DNA of 9,129 bases from an uncultured Pseudomonadota bacterium (lineage in GTDB: Bacteria; Myxococcota_A; UBA9042; CAIXZC01). The stretch lies in assembly GCA_937884235.1 (NCBI GenBank), contig CALGBT010000111.1, positions 1 to 9,129 of the forward strand, given 5' to 3'. The stretch's first letter is position 1. Every line of letters starts with the position of its first letter. The translations under genes and the position numbers were made by a program. Positions 5,074-9,129 of the stretch are shown here, piece by piece. The notes beneath the pieces were generated by a model that did no database searches, was not told where the DNA came from, and saw nothing but the letters and a program-made list of their open reading frames with translations.

Positions 5074-8000
5074 ATGAGCAACGACGAAGAGAAGAAGGTC
5101 CCTGGCAGCGAAGGCGAAGAAGGAACTCCCGAGGTGGAGGAGGTTGCCGCCGAAACTGAACCGGAAGCGGTGGAGGAGGAAGCGACACCGGTTGCGGAAG
5201 AACCGAAGGAGAAGGTCATGGACGACGTCAAGGCCTTCCTGGCTGCCGACGACGGTCCCGGCCTGGGTTCTGACCTTGAGGAATCCTATGCCGATGACGA
5301 CCTTGATGAGTTGATGAGTCGCAAAGGGGGCAACATCAGTCTCGTGATGTTCCTCATGGGACTGGTCATAATTCTGGGGATCGTCGGCTACGTTCTGGTG
5401 AATGAAGGTGCCAAGAGCAAGGTGGCCGGATTCATCCGGGGTGACCTGTTCAAGCTTGAAAAGGAGCGAGCTGAGGACCTCCAGAACATGTACCTGGAGA
5501 AGATGGAGATTCTCGACGAGAAGTATGGTGACATGCGCCTGGAGTACTTCCCCCGGGAAGCCAAAGTTCATATCTACCAGACCATGTTCCGCTACGATGA
5601 CATCAACGACCGGTCGCCCGACGTCTGGGGCAATCCCCGGGAAATCCCCAACATGACCCTCGACCTCAAGGAAGGGGAGGAGTTGCCCTATCTAAGCATT
5701 GAGAACCTGCCGGTGCGCGAGAAGGGCAAGCTCTGTCTTGGCAATGGCCAGTTCTACCCGGCCAGCCAACAGTTCTGCCCGGGTTTCGAGAAGTGCAGAG
5801 ACCAGGCGGAGACGGAAGGCGCCGGTGAGGACTGCATCAAGAACGCCCTCAAGTCCACCCAGTATTGCTCCCAGGACGACAAGTACTATCACGATGAGGG
5901 CGCCGGCATCATGGTTTGCCCCGATGGCAAGACCCTTATGGATCCTGCGCGCGTGCCCATCTTCGTCTTCCAGTACGAGTTCCTCTTTGAGGCCAAGGAT
6001 TTCATCTCTCAGGCAGTCTCTTACCAGGAAACCGACTGGATCCACCTGGGTTCCGGCAAGTATATCATCCCTTTCCCCAAGGATTTCTCCTTGCTGCGTG
6101 CCTGGGGCCCCCTCAAGAAGAAGTACGCCTCCATCCGCGAGAAGATGCGCTGCTGGCGACTGGAGTGGGAGGACGAGTGGGAAGAGTACAAGCGTGGTCA
6201 GATCACTCAGCTGGTGAAAGAGAAGGTAGCTGAGGCCGCGAAGAAGAAGGAAGAGAAGACCCACGCCTACAAGATGGCTCGCGGCAAGTTTGAGAAGTCG
6301 CTTTTTGCGGTGGATGTGCTGCGACGGGTGAAGGCCATGGCCACCATCCGCAACGGCGCTGCCGAAGTTTTCTGGTACTGCCCGGAACTGGGCAAATGCC
6401 AGCCCGAGAAGATGCAGGAACTGATCAAGACCACTGGCAAGGCCTCTATTGCCGAAATGGATGATTACGAGAAAGGGATCTACTACGGCGTCCTCAAAGC
6501 CATGAAGAACCCTGAAAGCAAGTGGGATGGCATGGAACTCTATCTGGCCAGCCAGCCGACCCTGAATGCCGGCTTGACCTGCTTGCAGATCTGGATTGGC
6601 AAGCAGAAGGAAGGCCAGTTCGTGGAGATCACCGACAAAGAGTGTCTCACCGCCCTGGCCTCTGTGCAGGCGACCGAGCCCTTCGCCTATCGCGCCTTTG
6701 AAGTACAGTTCATTAATCCTGAGGTTGCCCGCGCGGATCTCCTCACGGGCAAGTCAGATGTTGCCAACTACTTGTTGTCAGTGGATGACTATGAGGGTAC
6801 CGAGAAGTATGACGACCTGATCTTCCGCATCGAGAGCACGGGCAAGTTCATCGAGTACCTTATTTCTGCCATTCACTATGATTACAGCGAGTTCACTGAG
6901 GCGATGATCGCCTATGCCAAAAGCCGGCAAGTGAACTATCGTCGTGATGCCGAGGGGCGCGGCGTGGTCCCATCCGATGTCTTCCGGGGCATGAAGGATG
7001 CCCTTGAGTTGGCCTACTGGACCGGCAGTCGCTTCGCCTTTGATGAATGGTACTACCGCCTCTGGTCCCAGGATGTTCAAGGTTGCCTGCTCTTCGTCAA
7101 GGAATATGACAAGGTGCGGTACGAAAAGGACCTCCTCCGATTCGAGGAAATGGTCGGAGCCGAGAAGAAGGGCATGCGGGAGCAGGCCAAGGGTTTCAAG
7201 GACTTTGTTAGTTCGCTGCGCGCCTTCGAAGTTGTTCGGGCTCAGCTGAAAGAGGCCAATGACCTCTACAGGCAGGACCGCAAGGGCTTCTACGCCAAGT
7301 TCAGTGATACCGAAATGGAGCGCATCAAGGTAGACTTCCCAGAACTCTACTACGGTCTCCTCTACCTTTCGGACCCTCGTCAGGGTCGGGACTACTTTTC
7401 TGAGCTTTCCAAGCAAAGAGAGGTTCAAACCTGGGAGCCACAGCCTCAGAATGGCGACCAGAAGTTCTTCCACAAGTACCTGGCATACATGGAGATCTTC
7501 GCTCCTTCGAAGCTGGAAGAGGGGCTCAAGGTTCTGCAAGATCGCATGGCCCCCATGTTCATGACCCAGATGGAATACGAAGAGAACCAGTTGACGCAGC
7601 CTGATCTGCCCTCTTACCGGGTGGCCATTCGTGACATCGTCAACAATGACATCCATCTCAAGTACTTCTGGCTTGTCAGACTTCTGGAGTCCCCCAGCAA
7701 GTTTGACCGTGAATTCCGGAGACTGGAACTCAAAGAAGCCCTGGAAGTGGCCAAGTGGATTGATCCCGAGCGGTACTCCTATCTGGCCGACCTGGTTTGG
7801 CTCAAGCCCATGGTTAACCGTTATGCCGACTCGGTTCCGATGCTCAATGATGCCTTGGCAGTGGACTTTGGTTTCTACCTCGCCCAAGTGCGGGAACTGC
7901 GCTCCTGGGCACATGCCAAGAGCCGAATTCTGAAGAAGTACCGGCGCGGCAAGAAGTTTGCCGCATCGTTGCTGAAAGAGCCGTCCAACGTGCAGATTGC

Positions 8001-8379
8001 CCTGGATAAATTCCTCCGTCAGTCCAACCGCTTTGCTCTCCTGGCCAAGAACCTGCAGGACTTCGAAGAGGCCACTCTCTCCACCTACATGGCTGGGGCG
8101 ATGGAAGAAATGAGGGATGAGTTCGATGCCGGGCAGCGCGACTCATTTGCCAAGCATGTAGAGACGAACAACGAGAAGATGCGATTGGCGGCCGGGTTCA
8201 CGAAGCGTGAATGGGAGAGCCTGACCAAGGAGTTTGAGAAGGCTCCGGCCAATGCGGAGTGGTATGCCGCGCTGACCGCTCGCCTGGCAAACCGTCGTCT
8301 CGACAACACCAAGGTCAAGTGGGACCGGCCCGAGAATTGGAAGGAAGAGATCCGGGGCGGGGCTGCAGACGCAGAGTAG
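5074..8379 (+). CDS. Large single-pass membrane protein with PEGA-like segment and helical C-terminus, function unknown
   Basis: This 1101-residue protein belongs to no family I recognise with confidence. It begins with a strongly acidic, Glu/Pro/Ala-rich tail (1-80), probably disordered and cytoplasmic. One transmembrane helix follows (about 87-109), then a charged helical stretch with coiled-coil character (125-150). The segment GDMRLEYFPREAKVHIYQ (about 152-169) looks like the opening strands of a PEGA domain, a small extracytoplasmic beta domain. The matching end may be the KYIIPFPKDF region near 329-338. Between them is an insert with six cysteines (221-282). From about 345 to the end the protein is mainly helical and charged, with phrases such as YYGVLKAMKNPES, YYGLLYLSDPRQ and KYFWLVRLLESPSKF that hint at a helical solenoid. 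Topology is inferred as N-terminus in, bulk outside, from the cysteine cluster and PEGA-like region. Flanking charges do not decide it. It has its own promoter, and the next gene is convergent. A role in envelope structure or assembly is possible but unproven. Confidence 0.9.
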   Translation: MSNDEEKKVPGSEGEEGTPEVEEVAAETEPEAVEEEATPVAEEPKEKVMDDVKAFLAADDGPGLGSDLEESYADDDLDELMSRKGGNISLVMFLMGLVIILGIVGYVLVNEGAKSKVAGFIRGDLFKLEKERAEDLQNMYLEKMEILDEKYGDMRLEYFPREAKVHIYQTMFRYDDINDRSPDVWGNPREIPNMTLDLKEGEELPYLSIENLPVREKGKLCLGNGQFYPASQQFCPGFEKCRDQAETEGAGEDCIKNALKSTQYCSQDDKYYHDEGAGIMVCPDGKTLMDPARVPIFVFQYEFLFEAKDFISQAVSYQETDWIHLGSGKYIIPFPKDFSLLRAWGPLKKKYASIREKMRCWRLEWEDEWEEYKRGQITQLVKEKVAEAAKKKEEKTHAYKMARGKFEKSLFAVDVLRRVKAMATIRNGAAEVFWYCPELGKCQPEKMQELIKTTGKASIAEMDDYEKGIYYGVLKAMKNPESKWDGMELYLASQPTLNAGLTCLQIWIGKQKEGQFVEITDKECLTALASVQATEPFAYRAFEVQFINPEVARADLLTGKSDVANYLLSVDDYEGTEKYDDLIFRIESTGKFIEYLISAIHYDYSEFTEAMIAYAKSRQVNYRRDAEGRGVVPSDVFRGMKDALELAYWTGSRFAFDEWYYRLWSQDVQGCLLFVKEYDKVRYEKDLLRFEEMVGAEKKGMREQAKGFKDFVSSLRAFEVVRAQLKEANDLYRQDRKGFYAKFSDTEMERIKVDFPELYYGLLYLSDPRQGRDYFSELSKQREVQTWEPQPQNGDQKFFHKYLAYMEIFAPSKLEEGLKVLQDRMAPMFMTQMEYEENQLTQPDLPSYRVAIRDIVNNDIHLKYFWLVRLLESPSKFDREFRRLELKEALEVAKWIDPERYSYLADLVWLKPMVNRYADSVPMLNDALAVDFGFYLAQVRELRSWAHAKSRILKKYRRGKKFAASLLKEPSNVQIALDKFLRQSNRFALLAKNLQDFEEATLSTYMAGAMEEMRDEFDAGQRDSFAKHVETNNEKMRLAAGFTKREWESLTKEFEKAPANAEWYAALTARLANRRLDNTKVKWDRPENWKEEIRGGAADAE
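5332..5400 (+). other. Transmembrane helix of the 1101-residue protein
   Basis: Residues 87-109 (NISLVMFLMGLVIILGIVGY followed by VLV) are almost wholly hydrophobic, preceded by MSRKGG and followed by NEGAKSKV. This is the only obvious membrane segment in the protein. It is too far from the N-terminus to be a cleaved signal peptide, so it acts as a signal anchor. Confidence 0.88.
5734..5919 (+). other. Six-cysteine insert within the PEGA-like region
   Basis: Cysteines 221, 235, 241, 254, 265 and 282 fall within 62 residues, in contexts LCLGNG, FCPGFEKC, EDCIK, YCSQDDKYY and VCPDGK. An even number of cysteines in an otherwise cysteine-poor region suggests three disulfides and an extracytoplasmic location. 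The paired phrases GQFYPASQQFCP and DKYYHDEGAGIMVCP look like two related beta-hairpin halves. Confidence 0.55.
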
Positions 8380-8435
8380 TCACGAGGCACTCAAGTCGTT
8401 CCATGCCCAACGCCAGTTGCGACCAGCAGCAGAGG
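8380..8435. other. Short convergent intergenic gap
   Basis: The 56 bp between the two stop codons hold no clear hairpin with a T-tract for either strand. Only a 4-bp GGCA/TGCC inverted repeat is visible, which is too short to call. Transcription from the two sides may read into each other or stop by Rho. Confidence 0.5.
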
Positions 8436-9129
8436 CTACTTCACTTCGGCTAGTTCGTCTTTCATCTCTGCCAGCCTTTGCACAAAGACGTGCCACCCGG
8501 TTTTGGGTTCACCATCGCTACGCACTAGACCGAACTCCGTCTCAGCAGCTTCGAAGTAACCGCTATGTTGCGGGTCATCGAAGAGCATGAAGTAGAGAAT
8601 CCCGAAGACACCTCGCTTGGACAACTCGCCCCTGGCGGCAAAGAGGTGGTCCACGACGTCCGCCTGGGTCTGCTCCCAGCCTCCGTATGTGGAGACCGCG
8701 GCGTAGGCGAGCAGGACCGGTTTGTCGAAAGTGGTGTAGAGGTAGTCGGCGTACTCCAGGGCGCGGTCAGTGATGTCCTCGTAGTCCTCAGAGGTCTCGG
8801 AGGGTTGAGTAACGGCCCGCATCTCCTGGAAGGCAACGAAATCAGAATACTCAACGACTTCGCCGATTGATGGCTCAAGGTCCTCACTGCCAAAATCTCC
8901 GGGGCAGATACCAATGAGCAGGTTTGGAGCCATGCTGCGCAGCAGGTAGATGCCGTCGATGACGATCTCGTTGAACCCCGGCCAGTTGGAAATGACCGTT
9001 CCCTCTGCATTGGTGCCATCGTTGAATTCCGGTTCGAGGACGATGAGGATCGGCGCATCGATGGCGGCGAGGGACGCTACCGTCATCAGATAGAAGTACC
9101 AATCCTGGCGGTGCTCCACGACGTAGCAG
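8436..9129 (-). CDS. TIM-barrel protein resembling glycoside hydrolases, C-terminal part (5' end outside window)
   Basis: The reading frame is open to the window edge, so about 231 C-terminal residues of a longer protein are seen. Counting from the GTG at 9119, segments typical of successive barrel strands appear: APILIVLEPEFND (22-34), NLLIGICPGDFG (66-77), YSDFVAFQEMR (91-101), DKPVLLAYAAVSTYGG (132-147) and GVFGILYFMLFDDPQ (170-184). The closing stretch, FGLVRSDGEPKTGWHVF (196-212), is the common ending of glycoside hydrolase-like barrels. The EPE motif (Glu31 or Glu29) is where clan GH-A enzymes carry the acid/base Glu. The strand that normally ends in the nucleophile Glu instead reads LLAYAAVS, so catalysis by the standard mechanism is doubtful. 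It converges with the upstream plus-strand gene. It could be a hydrolase of an uncommon family or a non-catalytic barrel. Substrate unknown. Confidence 0.8.
   Translation of the reverse strand, partial: CYVVEHRQDWYFYLMTVASLAAIDAPILIVLEPEFNDGTNAEGTVISNWPGFNEIVIDGIYLLRSMAPNLLIGICPGDFGSEDLEPSIGEVVEYSDFVAFQEMRAVTQPSETSEDYEDITDRALEYADYLYTTFDKPVLLAYAAVSTYGGWEQTQADVVDHLFAARGELSKRGVFGILYFMLFDDPQHSGYFEAAETEFGLVRSDGEPKTGWHVFVQRLAEMKDELAEVK

Noticed and set aside
6778..7914. 378-residue minus-strand frame opposite the membrane protein
   Set aside because: It is a long, stop-free antisense frame caused by GC-rich codon usage. It has no domain pattern, and the plus frame has the membrane helix, ribosome site and promoter.
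9117..9119. GTG at 9119 as a true start of the minus-strand gene
   Set aside because: The frame stays open to the window edge, no ribosome site is seen, and a barrel would lack its first strands if it started here.

Overview
The window carries three protein genes and no mobile element, tRNA, rRNA or CRISPR array that I can support. It suggests a Gram-negative, GC-rich bacterium of the myxobacterial or 'deltaproteobacterial' kind (Myxococcota, Bradymonadota or relatives). The evidence is a very large lipoprotein combining cysteine-rich modules, MopE-type CDGxDNNC motifs and thrombospondin type 3 repeats, a combination typical of those lineages, plus a giant membrane-anchored protein of no recognised family. 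The taxonomic guess is an inference from protein style only.

Layout. 1-112: upstream leader with a weak T-tract hairpin, a 12-bp GC palindrome and a Shine-Dalgarno region. 113-4918 (+): a 1601-residue exported lipoprotein. It has a lipobox signal peptide, two Cys-rich modules, 12 MopE-type motifs with four interleaved thrombospondin type 3 repeats, a seven-blade Vgb/NHL-like beta-propeller interrupted by a paired EF-hand-like loop, and a C-terminal beta-rich domain. 4919-5073: a candidate terminator, then a good sigma70-like promoter flanked by an 8-bp direct repeat. 5074-8379 (+): a 1101-residue single-pass membrane protein with an acidic N-terminal tail, a PEGA-like segment carrying a six-cysteine insert, and a long helical C-terminal region of unknown function. 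8380-8435: a short convergent gap. 8436-9129 (-): the C-terminal part of a TIM-barrel protein resembling glycoside hydrolases, running off the window.

Working picture. Two plus-strand genes for envelope or surface proteins appear to be transcribed separately, since a terminator-like hairpin and a promoter lie between them. A third, convergent gene encodes a probable carbohydrate-active or barrel protein. No shared pathway can be shown. The most distinctive structure is the repeat architecture of the lipoprotein. Its motif spacings follow 57 + 36n residues (n = number of thrombospondin repeats) or 69-70 residues, and a four-motif block is duplicated at a constant offset of about 903 bp.
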